64,000 nucleotides of DNA from positions 248,001 through 312,000 of the forward strand of contig NZ_PTIR01000002.1 in assembly GCF_002934455.1 (NCBI RefSeq), given 5' to 3'. The translations under genes and the position numbers were made by a program. Every line of letters begins with the position of its first letter. The stretch's first letter is position 1. This DNA comes from Trinickia symbiotica. Its GTDB lineage: Bacteria; Pseudomonadota; Gammaproteobacteria; Burkholderiales; Burkholderiaceae. This document shows positions 1 to 9,580 of this stretch, one piece after another. The notes beneath the pieces were generated by a model. That model searched no databases and had not been told where the DNA came from. It worked only from the letters and a program-made list of their open reading frames with translations.

Positions 1-137
1 TCGAGATCTGGGGACATCGGCCCACAGCCGTCATGGAGTGCTACGCCGTTTGGCCGGCCGCGGAGTACCTCCCTCTGCGGTCACGTCTGGCTATCGATGT
101 ACTCGCCACCGAACTGCCGAAACGCCTGGAGGATTAG
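1..137 (+). CDS. C-terminal end of a LysR-type regulator (partial)
   Basis: An open frame enters from the left edge (first full codon at 3) and stops with TAG at 135-137. The last 44 residues contain YAVWPAAEYLPLRSRLAIDV, which resembles the extreme C-terminus of LysR-type effector domains, where a hydrophobic strand precedes an R-x-x-x-D-x-L helix. The gene is cut by the window edge, so its DNA-binding domain and target cannot be judged. The broken oxidoreductase about 190 bp downstream on the same strand may once have been its partner. This is a resemblance call from a short segment. Confidence 0.45.
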   Translation, partial: EIWGHRPTAVMECYAVWPAAEYLPLRSRLAIDVLATELPKRLED

Positions 138-323
138 TCGCGCAATTGCCCGTTCGACCCGTCGCGCAGACTGATCGAGACGATGCCCGACGATGTCGTT
201 AAGAGAAGCGCGGCTTGAATGGTGCCAGAAACTGTCACCGCCCCCTACCTAGAATGACTCCGAGAACAAAGGGAAGCGAATCTCGCGCTCACTATCTCTG
301 AGAAGGATAAGGTGGCAAGACAC

Positions 324-428
324 ATGAAACGCATCCAATACAGCAGCTATGGCGGCCCTGAGCTCATGCGGGTGGAGGATTTCCGATTGCCTGCGCCGGG
401 CAAAGGCGAGGTGTCCGTGCAGGTTAAG
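324..428 (+). pseudogene. N-terminal remnant of a zinc-type alcohol dehydrogenase / quinone oxidoreductase
   Basis: The first 35 codons from ATG 324 (MKRIQYSSYGGPEL, then VEDFRLPAPGKGEVSVQVK) match the opening strand pattern of the medium-chain dehydrogenase/reductase family, in particular NADPH:quinone reductases. After about codon 35 the similarity ends abruptly. The rest of the open frame (to 701) has no Rossmann glycine motif and looks unrelated. The family is normally about 320 residues, so this is a truncated relic joined to other DNA. Confidence 0.5.
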
Positions 429-1032
429 TTGCCGCGGCCACTCTCTTTCACCGCGGAAGAAATCCAGGCGCTCGTCCGCGTGATCGGCACGGACGACATT
501 GCTACCGCGGAACTTCTAGTAGAACGCTACACTTCAACCGCCGCCAGCTCGTCAAGGAATGGCGCATCCAGGAGGTGCGACCATGCAATAGCCAAGGGAG
601 CGTTTGCTAAGAAGTTGCAGTTGCGTCCTTCAACACAGTTCAGCGCGACGAGTAAGCCGCGAGATTGCCAGTCTGCTCTGCGACTATGGCTCGGAATTTG
701 AAATCCGTTTTGCATGAACACTTAGCTTCAAGACTTAGTTTTAATCGACGATAGAAATGGGAAAGGTGAACGGCATTTTTCTCATTATCGAGCGTCGGCC
801 CGCGAGGGCGAGTCCCCACCGATATCATCGCGCGCCGTGTCGTCTGACGTCTTATCTCGATTATGCGCTTACTTCGATGAGGCAGGTTTCGCCCGGATTT
901 CCTGTGTTTCTCGAGAGTAAACCCTACTTTCACGTCTGTCGTCGCATGATATCGTACAACCGCGAGCGATCGTGTTCTCTCTAAGCTCGCGCTTTGGCAC
1001 TCGCAACTTAATTAACAACTCACGGAGATGTC
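429..1032. other. no convincing gene
   Basis: Open frames here are short and have composition unlike the neighbouring genes. The 5' part (about 429-560) reads like a second gene fragment fused to the oxidoreductase remnant, but I could not identify it. The last 60 bp must hold the promoter and leader of the polygalacturonase gene. Confidence 0.4.
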
Positions 1033-2406
1033 ATGAAATTGAAATTTCAATTCAGCGCGGTCGTTTCCTTGACGCTATTCGCCAGTGCATTTTCACTATC
1101 GAGCGCGCATGCCGCGACTTGTAGTACTCCACAATGGACCTCGTCGGCGGATACGAATACCGCGAACCTTCAGGCAGCGATCAACAAGTGCGCGGGAGGG
1201 AACGGAAGTGTTGGTCTCGTCGACCTGACCGCAAATAACGGCATCTCGACGGCCGTCATCACGACTGTCAATCTCGCGAGCAATCTCGTGCTGAAGGTCG
1301 AGAAAGGATTCACGCTGAAGGGCAGCCCATCGCAGCCGTCCGACGGCGCGATGCTGGTTGGTGACAATGTCAACAATTTGACGATCACCGGCACCGGCGC
1401 AATCGACGGCGATGGTCAGGCGTACTGGCCCAGCGCCGTAGGCAAGAGCAACACCGCGCGACCGAAGCTGATTAAGATCACCGGGACGAACATCAAGGTC
1501 GGATCGAACTTCACCGACGCGGGTCAGCCTCAATCGATCGTCACATTCCCCACGTCGACGAATGATCCGAACAACGCGCTCATTATCCGCAATTCGCCAA
1601 AGGAACAACTCGTCATCGAGTCCGGCTCGTCGAACGTGACCATAGATGGCGTGTGGATCTACGCTAATCCGGCCAAGAACAGCAGCGGGCAAAATCTCGC
1701 GCCAAACACCGATGCCATCGACATCATCGGCACGCAGACGGCAAATATCCGCAACTGCCTGCTCGATACCGGCGACGACGACGTCGCGATCAAGTCCAAT
1801 GCAGGCAGCGTGCCGACGTCGAACGTCAATATCAACCATTGCGTGGTCGGCGGCGGGCACGGCATATCCATCGGCGGCCAGGAAGCCGCCGGCAACACGA
1901 TCGCCAAGCCCGGCGTTTCGCAGGTGACGGTGGATACGGTGCAATTTTTCAAGACAGATTACGGCTACCGGATCAAAACCGATGAAACCACGAAGGACAG
2001 TGGCGCAACAACGGGCGTGAACTACTCGAACACGTGCATGCGCAGTGTCGTGCAGCCGTTCCTGTTCACGTACGCTTATGCATCGGGTACCGGAGGAATG
2101 CCGCCCATCATTGCGAACGTGGCGATAAACAATGTCATCGCAACTGGGGCGACGACGCAAGGCGCGATCGTAGGCCTCGCGAACGACCTGATGGGTGAGC
2201 CGGCGTCGGGCAACAACGGGATCCGCATGATGAACACAACGATTACTGGTGGCAGCAACTTCACGGTCTCGTACGGCGAACTGCAGCTCGGCAACCACAG
2301 CAGCGTGAGCACGCACCTGGGAACGGACGGGCAGGTCGTGCCGATCAGCGATACGGGGCCGACCGTGCAATGCCCGAGTTCGATCATCATTCCCAAGCAG
2401 CTTTGA
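1033..2406 (+). CDS. secreted polygalacturonase, glycoside hydrolase family 28
   Basis: The 457-residue protein is expected to hydrolyse alpha-1,4 galacturonic acid links in pectin outside the cell. Residues 1-27 form a Sec signal peptide (basic start, hydrophobic core, cut after SSAHA). The rest is a parallel beta-helix with all four GH28 signatures in order: N225-T226-D227, G247-D248-D249 with an extra D, G275-H276-G277 and R313-I314-K315. These supply the catalytic aspartates, the histidine and the substrate-binding Arg/Lys, so the enzyme looks intact. An SD-like GGAG lies 7 bases before ATG 1033. It stands alone, with no transporter or uronate genes nearby. Exo or endo action cannot be told from the sequence alone. 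Confidence 0.9.
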   Translation: MKLKFQFSAVVSLTLFASAFSLSSAHAATCSTPQWTSSADTNTANLQAAINKCAGGNGSVGLVDLTANNGISTAVITTVNLASNLVLKVEKGFTLKGSPSQPSDGAMLVGDNVNNLTITGTGAIDGDGQAYWPSAVGKSNTARPKLIKITGTNIKVGSNFTDAGQPQSIVTFPTSTNDPNNALIIRNSPKEQLVIESGSSNVTIDGVWIYANPAKNSSGQNLAPNTDAIDIIGTQTANIRNCLLDTGDDDVAIKSNAGSVPTSNVNINHCVVGGGHGISIGGQEAAGNTIAKPGVSQVTVDTVQFFKTDYGYRIKTDETTKDSGATTGVNYSNTCMRSVVQPFLFTYAYASGTGGMPPIIANVAINNVIATGATTQGAIVGLANDLMGEPASGNNGIRMMNTTITGGSNFTVSYGELQLGNHSSVSTHLGTDGQVVPISDTGPTVQCPSSIIIPKQL

Positions 2407-2545
2407 CGAGCGCGTTAGGCGATCGGCCGGCTCGTGCCTTGGCGTCATCAGCAGTCGGCCGCACGTAGACGCACATCCAAATGATCACGCCGTATGGGCG
2501 GCGGATGGCGAGACCTCGCATCTCGTCCCGAGGGGCCGGCCCACT

Positions 2546-3511
2546 TCAGAGGTCCAGCAGGAGTTCCTCCGACGTCGCCCGCGACACGCAAACCATGACC
2601 TGGCTTTCCTTCTCTTCTTCCTGCAATACGAGATCTCGATGATCTGCCGTACCGCCGCAAAGCCGAGTCCGGCAGGAACCGCACGTCCCACTTTCACAAG
2701 AGCTGGCAATGCGGATTCCGGCATCGCGAAGCACCTCGAGGATGGTCTTGTCAGCCGGAATCTCGTATGTCCCACCTGACTGTGCGAGTTTGACAGTAAA
2801 TGGTTTGTTCTCTCTGAGAACCGAGCTATCGACACCAAAGCTCTCGAAATGAATGCTTCCTGGCGACCAGTGTCCCGTCATATCCCTGACCGCATCCATC
2901 AACGCCCGCGGCCCGCAACAATACACGTGCGCTTTACCCGGCCGTTCGAACACCGACCAGAAGTCGAACGACTTCGAAGGGTCGCCATAGTCATGATGGA
3001 TCTTTACGTACGGTCGCCACTCTTCGCCCGAGAGATCGTCAAGAAACGCCGTCGCCTCCGGATCGCGAGCGACGTATACCAACCGGAATTTGCGCAGCGC
3101 TTCCCAACGCAATTGATGCATCATCGAGAGCATCGGCGTAATACCGATTCCCCCTGCGATCAAGATGAACTCCTGCGCCCGCGCATCGAGCGGAAAGTTG
3201 TTCCTCGGCGCCGATGCGAAGATCAGATCACCCTCCTTGGTATCATCGATCATACTGATCGAACCACCGCGACCGTTGGCATCCCGCTTTACCGCAATCA
3301 CGTAACGGTCGCGTTCCTCGGGACTGTTGCAGAGCGAGTAGCGGCGCCGGGCGCCGCTTGGTACCTGTACGGTGATGTTGGCCCCCGCCTCAAAGGGTGG
3401 CAGGTCGTCTCCGGCGGGACTGCGCAGCTCGAAACGCCAGATGTCGCGCGCCACCCGCTGCTTGCCCACGATTTTCAAACTTGACAGGACATCGTCCTGG
3501 AAGGGGCTCAT
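2546..3511 (-). CDS. ophA1: phthalate dioxygenase reductase-like protein
   Basis: A 321-residue class IA oxygenase reductase that passes electrons from NADH through FMN and a 2Fe-2S centre to the Rieske oxygenase. The FMN motif is R57-Y58-S59 with N62, the NADH-binding glycine run is GGIGITPM at 120-127, and the C-terminal plant-type ferredoxin domain has C272, C277, C280 and C308. The domain order FMN-NAD-ferredoxin is that of phthalate dioxygenase reductase and VanB. I place the start at 3511 because GGAG sits 7 bases upstream; an ATG at 3523 has no SD. It is transcribed away from ophD, with a palindromic site 46 bp upstream. The partner oxygenase is the gene at 8212-9528. Substrate is inferred from the cluster. 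Confidence 0.85.
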   Translation of the reverse strand: MSPFQDDVLSSLKIVGKQRVARDIWRFELRSPAGDDLPPFEAGANITVQVPSGARRRYSLCNSPEERDRYVIAVKRDANGRGGSISMIDDTKEGDLIFASAPRNNFPLDARAQEFILIAGGIGITPMLSMMHQLRWEALRKFRLVYVARDPEATAFLDDLSGEEWRPYVKIHHDYGDPSKSFDFWSVFERPGKAHVYCCGPRALMDAVRDMTGHWSPGSIHFESFGVDSSVLRENKPFTVKLAQSGGTYEIPADKTILEVLRDAGIRIASSCESGTCGSCRTRLCGGTADHRDLVLQEEEKESQVMVCVSRATSEELLLDL

Positions 3512-3556
3512 ACCGGTCTCCATGGAATCATTCGCGGCAATCGTGCCAGCGCTAAC

Positions 3557-3572
3557 AATTAGATATATAATT
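3557..3572. promoter_or_regulatory. candidate operator, copy 1 (ophA1 side)
   Basis: The 16-mer AATTAGATATATAATT is a near-perfect palindrome 46 bp before the ophA1 start. It matches copies at 3659-3674 and 9581-9596 under the pattern WATTAGATNTMTAATT. It is an inferred binding site for a shared dimeric regulator; no regulator gene is found in the cluster. Confidence 0.6.
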
Positions 3573-3658
3573 ATACTGCGATTCGGCGCGGGGTGCAGGT
3601 GGTGTTCGTCGGTACAAACCCTTGGTTGCCAAAAACTCTCAGCTTCCCTAACCTCTAC

Positions 3659-3674
3659 AATTAGATGTCTAATT
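3659..3674. promoter_or_regulatory. candidate operator, copy 2 (ophD side)
   Basis: The 16-mer AATTAGATGTCTAATT has perfect 7-bp arms around a TG centre. It lies 79 bp before the ophD start and is the most symmetric of the three copies of the motif. Confidence 0.65.
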
Positions 3675-3752
3675 ACAATGCTGACTGCGTGAGAGCGATC
3701 ACCCCGCAGCCGGGGCATATCACGCATGAAGCAAGGAAACCCGGAGACGCAG

Positions 3753-5087
3753 ATGACAGATTCAGCGCTGAGATATGGACATTCGTCCGGGCGCACCATA
3801 GCGGATGCACAGCAAGTCGAGGGAACTTACAGGAAGGTCACCCTGCGGTTGATGACTTTTCTCTTCTTGTGTTGGGTGCTCAACTATCTCGATCGGGTCA
3901 ACGTCAGTTTCGCCCAACTACAGTTGAAGCAGGATCTGGGTCTCAGTGATGCAGCGTACGGACTCGGTGTGAGTCTTTTTTTCATCGGTTACATCCTGCT
4001 GGAAGTGCCGAGCACACTGCTGCTCAAACGAATCGGTGCGCGTCGGACTGTCACGCGCATCATGCTGCTGTGGGGCAGCATCTCGACCGTGATGGCATTT
4101 ATGACGGCCCCATGGCAGTTTTACCTTGCTCGCACACTGCTGGGGGCAGCGGAAGCCGGTTTCTGGCCTGGCATCATCCTCTACCTGACTTACTGGTATC
4201 CCGCGGTGCGTCGCGCGCGAATCACATCGCGCTTCCTGCTGGCCATTGCGGCCGCAGGCGTTATTGGTGGCCCTCTTTCCGGTTTCATCCTTCAGAACTT
4301 CGCCGATGTCTGGGGCTATCGAAACTGGCAATGGCTGTTCTTTCTCGAAGGCCTTCCCGCGGTCATCGCTGGCGTCGTTGCGTTCTTTTATCTGACTGAC
4401 CGTCCTGAGGAAGCACACTGGCTGACTAACGATCAGAAGCAGATCATCATCGACGACATCGAGGCGGACCGACGTGCAAAGCCCCATGATGCGCCGAACA
4501 GGCTGCTCGCTGCGCTTCGTGACCCGAAGGTCTATGTGATGGCCGCCGGTTGGGCGACCGTGCCGCTTTGCGGCACGATCCTGAACTACTGGACACCGAC
4601 GATCATCAAGCTAGCTGGCATCAGCAACATACTGCACATCGGCCTGCTGTCGGCATTGCCTTATATCGTCGGCGCGGTCGGCATGCTGATAATCGCGCGA
4701 AGCTCAGACCTGATGCTCGAGCGCCGGTGGCACTTCATCGCATCGACGACTGCGGGTGCCATCGGAGCAGCGACGCTCACCCTGCTGATTCACAACTGGT
4801 CTGCGGCGATTATATGTCTCAGTCTCGTGTCGATCAGCTACTTCGCTGCCGCAGCGATAATCTGGTCCATCCCGCCAACCTATCTAACCGGCGATGCCGC
4901 GGCAGGTGGCATCGGCGTCATCAGTAGCCTCGGGCAGATCGGCGCGTTCTTCGCTCCGATCGCCTTGGGTTGGGTTAAAAGTGTCACGGGCACCTTTGCG
5001 GCCGGCCTCGTTCTCGTCGCCGCTCTAGTGTTCCTCGGGGGTGTCGTCGTCCTGCTCGGCGTGCCCGTCAAAAAGCTCGCCGCATGA
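3753..5087 (+). CDS. ophD: MFS transporter of the anion:cation symporter family, probable phthalate permease
   Basis: A 444-residue, 12-TM carrier of the family that includes OphD, Pht1 and tartrate/galactarate permeases. Its first helix contains NYLDRVNVS, the hallmark N-Y-x-D-R signature of this symporter group, and the loop after TM2 carries the MFS motif (LLKRIGARR). I place the start at 3753 because a GGAG precedes it at the right distance; the in-frame ATG at 3726 lacks one. It is probably co-transcribed with ophC 46 bp downstream. The likely role is proton-driven uptake of phthalate or a close aromatic dicarboxylate across the inner membrane; the substrate rests on context. Confidence 0.82.
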   Translation: MTDSALRYGHSSGRTIADAQQVEGTYRKVTLRLMTFLFLCWVLNYLDRVNVSFAQLQLKQDLGLSDAAYGLGVSLFFIGYILLEVPSTLLLKRIGARRTVTRIMLLWGSISTVMAFMTAPWQFYLARTLLGAAEAGFWPGIILYLTYWYPAVRRARITSRFLLAIAAAGVIGGPLSGFILQNFADVWGYRNWQWLFFLEGLPAVIAGVVAFFYLTDRPEEAHWLTNDQKQIIIDDIEADRRAKPHDAPNRLLAALRDPKVYVMAAGWATVPLCGTILNYWTPTIIKLAGISNILHIGLLSALPYIVGAVGMLIIARSSDLMLERRWHFIASTTAGAIGAATLTLLIHNWSAAIICLSLVSISYFAAAAIIWSIPPTYLTGDAAAGGIGVISSLGQIGAFFAPIALGWVKSVTGTFAAGLVLVAALVFLGGVVVLLGVPVKKLAA

Positions 5088-5133
5088 GCGCCTTTTCACA
5101 CAACACATATCTGCAATCAGTACGGGAGTATCA

Positions 5134-6126
5134 ATGAGCAAGCTTCAGCTTTCCATCGCCGTCGGGAACTATGACCGCATCCGGCCGCTCGTCGATGGTG
5201 ACGTCCAGATCGATGGCGTCGATCCCGTATTCATGTTGCAGGAGCCGGAGGAAATTTTCTTCCGGGCGTTCCGGCATGCGGACTACGACATCTGCGAACT
5301 CTCACTGAGCAGCTATTCTGTCAAGACTGCAGCGGGGGTCTCGCCGTATATCGCTGTGCCGGTCTTCCCCTCGCGCGCTTTTCGCCACACGTCCATCTAT
5401 GTTCGCGCCGACCGCGGAATTAGCTGCCCCGAAGATTTGAAGGGCAAGCGGATCGGCGTTCCGGAATATCAGCTCACGGCAAACGTCTGGGTCCGCCTCT
5501 TCCTCAACGAGGAGTATGGCGTAAAACCATCTGACGTCACCTGGGTTCGGGGAGGCTATGAAGACCCCACGCGCGTAGAAAAGATCGCCCTTAGGCTTCC
5601 GCCGGACGTGCACCTCGAGAACGCACCGGAAGGAAAGACAATCTCAGGCATGCTCGAGACCGGCGAAATCGACGCACTCATCGGGCCGCGAGCGCCGTCG
5701 TGCTTCGAGCGAGGGCATCCGCAGATCAGGTACCTGTTTGAAGACCCTCACGCGAGCGCCGCGGAATGGTACCGGCGGACGTCGATTTTTCCGATCATGC
5801 ACACCTTGGGCATCCGGAAGGAACTCGCCGAGCGTTATCGTTGGTTGCCCGAAGCCGTGGTCAAGGCATTCGAAAAGTCGAAGGCTATCGCACTTTCCCG
5901 CCTGAACGACACTTCTGCGACGAAGGTTACCCTTCCCTTCGTGGAAGATCATCTGCGCGCCGCGCGTAAGCTGATGGGCTCGGATTTCTGGTCCTACGGA
6001 TTCGCGGCAAACGAAAGCGTCATCAATCGGTTCCTCAAGCAGCACTTCGACGAGGGTCTATCGGCGCACCTGCTGGAAGCAAAAGAGTTGTTTCATCCAG
6101 CCAGTCTTGAGGGCTTCAAGCTCTGA
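5134..6126 (+). CDS. ophC: 4,5-dihydroxyphthalate decarboxylase-like protein
   Basis: A 330-residue protein with a periplasmic-binding-protein-like fold but no signal peptide, as in the Pht5/OphC decarboxylases. These convert 4,5-dihydroxyphthalate to protocatechuate. Family-like segments are LSIAVGNYDRIRPL at the start, DICELSLSSY near residue 50 and DLKGKRIGVPEY near residue 106. The start at 5134 follows GGGAG with a 5-base spacer. It follows ophD directly and is the last intact gene of that unit. Protocatechuate ring-cleavage genes are not in the window. The same fold also occurs in ABC solute-binding proteins, but the absence of a signal peptide and the neighbours favour the decarboxylase. 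Confidence 0.82.
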   Translation: MSKLQLSIAVGNYDRIRPLVDGDVQIDGVDPVFMLQEPEEIFFRAFRHADYDICELSLSSYSVKTAAGVSPYIAVPVFPSRAFRHTSIYVRADRGISCPEDLKGKRIGVPEYQLTANVWVRLFLNEEYGVKPSDVTWVRGGYEDPTRVEKIALRLPPDVHLENAPEGKTISGMLETGEIDALIGPRAPSCFERGHPQIRYLFEDPHASAAEWYRRTSIFPIMHTLGIRKELAERYRWLPEAVVKAFEKSKAIALSRLNDTSATKVTLPFVEDHLRAARKLMGSDFWSYGFAANESVINRFLKQHFDEGLSAHLLEAKELFHPASLEGFKL

Positions 6127-6283
6127 CCGAACGAAACCGTAGTACTAATCACGATGTCATGCCGCGTAAACCCCAGGCTTCAAGATCGCCGCAAAAGCGC
6201 CGTAAAGATCGGCAAGGCCAGCCCGTTTTCTAGCTGGCCGATGGATCAGCCGCGTTTTGAAACGATACCTGTGGAGGGTTCGC

Positions 6284-6965
6284 ATGAAGTGGTTCTATCG
6301 ATTGAGTGTCGGGAAGCGGCTGACTGTTCTGATCGCGTGCGCCACGCTTGGCCTCTCGCTTATATCGGGGCTCGCATTCTATGAAATACAACGCGTCTAC
6401 GATTCAGCTTCCTACGCGAGCGTCAACACCGTCCCGAGCCTCGTGGTCCTTGACGAGGCACAAGGTGGCTTCGGCACGACCCGGGTGCTCGTATATCAAC
6501 ATCTGCTGAGCACGGATGCAGCCGAGAAGAACGAGATCGCCGATAAGATCAGCGCTCAGCACCAACGTATTGTCGAAGCGCTGAAACGCTATTAGCCGTT
6601 GGTCTCCGACGATCGCGATCGTGCGATGCTTGCCACTGATCGCGAATTGCTCGCGAACTACGATGGGGTGCTCGAAAAGACACTCGATTTGTCGAAGTCG
6701 AACGCGTCGGCTGCGTTCACGCTCGCACACTCGCAATTGATGCCCTTGGCGGAGAAACTCAACGCCGCACTGGTGGACCACCGCCGTTACAACGCCCAAC
6801 TCGGGCAGCAAGGCAGCGACGATGCGGCAGTCATTGTTCGCCGCGTGCTGTGGTTGGTCGTGATTGTGGCAGCATCGACCATGGCGGACTCGGCTTCGCC
6901 ATCGTGCGCCACCTGTTGGGCGAGCTGGGTGGCGAGCCGTCGTATGCCGTGCAAGTATCGATAGC
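6284..6965 (+). pseudogene. broken methyl-accepting chemotaxis protein
   Basis: From ATG 6284 (SD GGAGG 6-7 bases upstream) the frame encodes a first TM helix and a four-helix-bundle sensor domain typical of MCPs. It is interrupted by an in-frame TAG at 6593-6595, then continues in the same frame through the end of the sensor to a second TM helix (RRVLWLVVIVAAS). Around 6880-6893 the frame shifts: the plus-one frame carries GELGGEPSYA, the usual start of the HAMP linker. The HAMP remainder and the whole signalling domain are absent. The gene therefore has a nonsense codon, a frameshift and a 3' truncation. Its place after ophC suggests it once sensed an aromatic acid. Confidence 0.8.
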
Positions 6966-6974
6966 CTGGAATGC

Positions 6975-7005
6975 GAGAAGGCCGCAGATACGCCCTTCTC
7001 TTTTT
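6975..7005 (+). terminator. rho-independent terminator of the ophDC/MCP unit
   Basis: The stem GAGAAGG (6975-6981) pairs with CCTTCTC (6994-7000) across a 12-base loop and is followed by five T residues. It lies between the convergent ophDC and ophA2B units and serves the plus strand. Confidence 0.75.
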
Positions 7006-7026
7006 AGCCGCGAGCGGCGGGCGGCT

Positions 7027-8211
7027 CTACAGTTCGATGTCCTTCTCTTTTTCGTTCGACTTCAGCATCGCAAGACATATCTCCAGCGTCCCTCTGGCCC
7101 ATTCGCCATCGTGAATCGGTGGCGCCTTCTCCAGAACCGCGGCGTAGAGCTCGTCGATCACTTCTCTTCGCGGCACCGACGGCAAGTCGACAGGTCGTCG
7201 TTCCGAACACATATCGCCATAAACGATAATGCTGTCGGCCATTGGCCGGAGGTCCCCTCGTTCGCACGACACGATCATCGGACCGAAATGCTGATGGCAG
7301 AAGGATAAGCGTTCTGGGGACGGCGGCTTGTACGAAGCACCACCGTAGGTTCCCTCAGCCTTGAGCCGCGCCTCTTGCTCAGGAGACTGCAGCGTCGCCA
7401 GTCGCCGTCTTGCGCCTCCATACGCGTCCGGGCTTTTCGCCGCGCCCATCTCACCGATCCAGCCCATCCATTCGTCGGAGTCGAAATGTCCGTATCCGCT
7501 ATACGAGACGGAGGCGAACGCACCGCACTCAAACCAGATGATGGCGCTATACGCCCCCTCCGTCGGCCTTTCTGCGTCCCATCGCCCGACTGTCGCTCTG
7601 AGACGCCTCGCCGGCGAACCCACCAACAACCGCACGATGTCCACCTGATGCGCGGCCTGACTGAAAACCGCTCCGCCTCCTTCTGCCGTCGATAGTTCTT
7701 CGGGACGGCGAGGACGATAGAGGTAGTCGGTAAAATTCAGAGCATGGATCATTTTGATCGCTCCGAACTCCCCGCTCGCGACAAGCCTGCGCGTCTCAAG
7801 ATACGGGGTGTCGAAGCTGTGGCAATGACCCACGATAAGTGCAACGCCTGCCTGGCGACAGGCGTCGATCATCTGGTCGCATTCCGCGAGAGTCAGGGCC
7901 ATCGGCTTTTCGACGAGAACATGCTTCCCTCGCGCTGCCGCGATCTCCGTATGCGCCGCGTGAAACTGGTGCGGACTGGCGATATAGATTGCCTCGACGT
8001 TCGGGTCGGCGGCGAGCTCCCGGACATCGGCATACGTCGACGCCGAGAACTCCTTCGCGAATTGCTGCCGGGCTTCCGCACGTGGGTCGCAAGCGGCGAC
8101 CAGCTCTACACGTCGGTCAGCCAGAAACGTTGGCAGCATCAACGAAAATGCTCGACCCAGTCCGGCTACACCGATGCGTAACCGGCGCGGTTGCACTAGG
8201 TCCGCGGACAT
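7027..8211 (-). CDS. ophB: phthalate 4,5-dihydrodiol dehydrogenase-like, Gfo/Idh/MocA family
   Basis: A 394-residue NAD(P)-dependent oxidoreductase. The N-terminal Rossmann domain has [11 protein letters not shown] (about 11-21) and the family EKP motif (HVLVEKPM, about 95-102); the C-terminal half is the Gfo/Idh substrate domain. Pht4 and OphB belong to this unusual family rather than to short-chain dehydrogenases. The expected reaction is oxidation of the cis-dihydrodiol made by the oxygenase to 4,5-dihydroxyphthalate. Its ATG (8211) directly abuts the TAA of ophA2 (8212-8214), so the two are probably translationally coupled. Assignment by family and neighbours. Confidence 0.82.
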   Translation of the reverse strand: MSADLVQPRRLRIGVAGLGRAFSLMLPTFLADRRVELVAACDPRAEARQQFAKEFSASTYADVRELAADPNVEAIYIASPHQFHAAHTEIAAARGKHVLVEKPMALTLAECDQMIDACRQAGVALIVGHCHSFDTPYLETRRLVASGEFGAIKMIHALNFTDYLYRPRRPEELSTAEGGGAVFSQAAHQVDIVRLLVGSPARRLRATVGRWDAERPTEGAYSAIIWFECGAFASVSYSGYGHFDSDEWMGWIGEMGAAKSPDAYGGARRRLATLQSPEQEARLKAEGTYGGASYKPPSPERLSFCHQHFGPMIVSCERGDLRPMADSIIVYGDMCSERRPVDLPSVPRREVIDELYAAVLEKAPPIHDGEWARGTLEICLAMLKSNEKEKDIEL

Positions 8212-9528
8212 TTAACGCGTCACCTGGTAGTTTGTGTCGAGCGCCGGCTGGTCCATATCTCCCCAGACGTACCTCGTCTCATACGCGCGCCAGTCGACTT
8301 CCTTCGGAATCACCGCTTGGAACGAACAAACCGTCTGCGGCGGGGTCAGCTCAGCCGTCCCGATCGCCGTCGCGCCGCTTTCGAACTCGCGCAGTGCCTC
8401 GAGCATCCGCTTACGAAACTCGACGATCGCGAGATCGCTCGCACCGAGCCGCTCGTCGGAGCGATTGGCGATCGGCCCCATCGTCACCCACATGGCGATG
8501 TCCTGATTAGGGAAGCCCTTGATGCCGGTGAAGTTTCCTGCCTTCATAGCCTCCCGGTCCTGCCAAAACCTGTTCTCGTGATTGCGCAGGGGACGGTAGC
8601 ACTCGTCCAGGTCCACCCCCACCTGCTGGCAGAGGAATTTGCGCCAGGTTTCGGTCTCGGGCGTGGTCTTAGGATCGCCCCAAGCGATGAAATAGAACGC
8701 CGTATTATGGTCATCCATCGGAACGTTCACGTTCGCCACGTTGTAGAGATTGTTGGGCGGGATCAAAACCGTTGCGGGCGCGACGAATACCGTCGAACGA
8801 ACGTACTCGTGCGTGTTTGCATTGAAGATCGGCCGTCGGATCGCAGCGTACCGAAAACCGTAGCTCGTGCGCTCGACTTGCAGGCGCGGCGCCTTGTCGG
8901 TAGATGGCCTCAACCAGTTCTTGGCCGTCGCTTCCGCGCCGCCGACGCGAGCCGGCACGAAGTCGGACGAGTGGAGACTGGAGCTGTGCGCGGAATCGAT
9001 GGCGCCTTCGAGTACTTGCGCCCAGTTGCACGGCAGCAGCGCTTTCGCGATCGTGACGCGCGTTTCCGCGGTCGGCGCCCACGGCGGCGGAACAAACTCG
9101 GGAATCGCATCTTGAGGCCCCATATAGGCCCATATCATGCCGCCCCACTCCTTTGTCTGATACGCCTTGTGCTTAACCTTTTGGGTCATCGTACTCGCTG
9201 CCGGTTCAGACACCATCTCAATGACATTGCCGGCCACGTCCATCTTCCAGCCGTGATACAGACACCGAAGTCCGCAATCTTCATTGCGGCCGTACACGAG
9301 CGACGCGCGCCGATGCGGACAATACTCATCCATGACACCTACCCGCCCTTCCGTATCGCGGAACACGACGAGATCCTCGCCGAAGACGCGCGCCTTGACG
9401 GGTGCGCCGTCCGGCTCACTGACCTCTTCGATCAGACAGACAGGGGTCCAGTGCCGCCGCATGAGTTTTCCCATCGGGGCGTCGCCCACAACGCGGCACA
9501 GCAACTCGTTCTCTTCGACCGTCAACAT
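8212..9528 (-). CDS. ophA2: phthalate dioxygenase oxygenase component-like, Rieske non-haem iron protein
   Basis: A 438-residue oxygenase, close to the length of phthalate 4,5-dioxygenase. The Rieske centre is C70-x-H72 (CPHRRASL) and C89-x2-H92 (CLYHGW). The mononuclear iron site has D178, H181 and H186 (DSAHSSSLH), with a later Asp in NQDIAMW as likely third ligand. There is no separate beta subunit gene, as in the alpha-only phthalate/vanillate group. It works with ophA1 and heads the ophA2B unit. A candidate operator lies 53 bp upstream. Substrate is inferred from having all five oph functions together; another aromatic carboxylate is possible. Confidence 0.86.
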   Translation of the reverse strand: MLTVEENELLCRVVGDAPMGKLMRRHWTPVCLIEEVSEPDGAPVKARVFGEDLVVFRDTEGRVGVMDEYCPHRRASLVYGRNEDCGLRCLYHGWKMDVAGNVIEMVSEPAASTMTQKVKHKAYQTKEWGGMIWAYMGPQDAIPEFVPPPWAPTAETRVTIAKALLPCNWAQVLEGAIDSAHSSSLHSSDFVPARVGGAEATAKNWLRPSTDKAPRLQVERTSYGFRYAAIRRPIFNANTHEYVRSTVFVAPATVLIPPNNLYNVANVNVPMDDHNTAFYFIAWGDPKTTPETETWRKFLCQQVGVDLDECYRPLRNHENRFWQDREAMKAGNFTGIKGFPNQDIAMWVTMGPIANRSDERLGASDLAIVEFRKRMLEALREFESGATAIGTAELTPPQTVCSFQAVIPKEVDWRAYETRYVWGDMDQPALDTNYQVTR

Positions 9529-9580
9529 GTTTCGTCTCCCGGCGGCATGTGCCGCCCCGCTGGTTAGATCGTCGCCATTC

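Noticed and set aside
1096-2448. 450-residue open frame on the minus strand
   Set aside because: It is the antisense shadow of the polygalacturonase gene, with Arg/His-rich composition and no SD or domain.
8317-9567. 416-residue open frame on the plus strand
   Set aside because: Antisense shadow of ophA2, which has all Rieske and iron ligands in the opposite frame.
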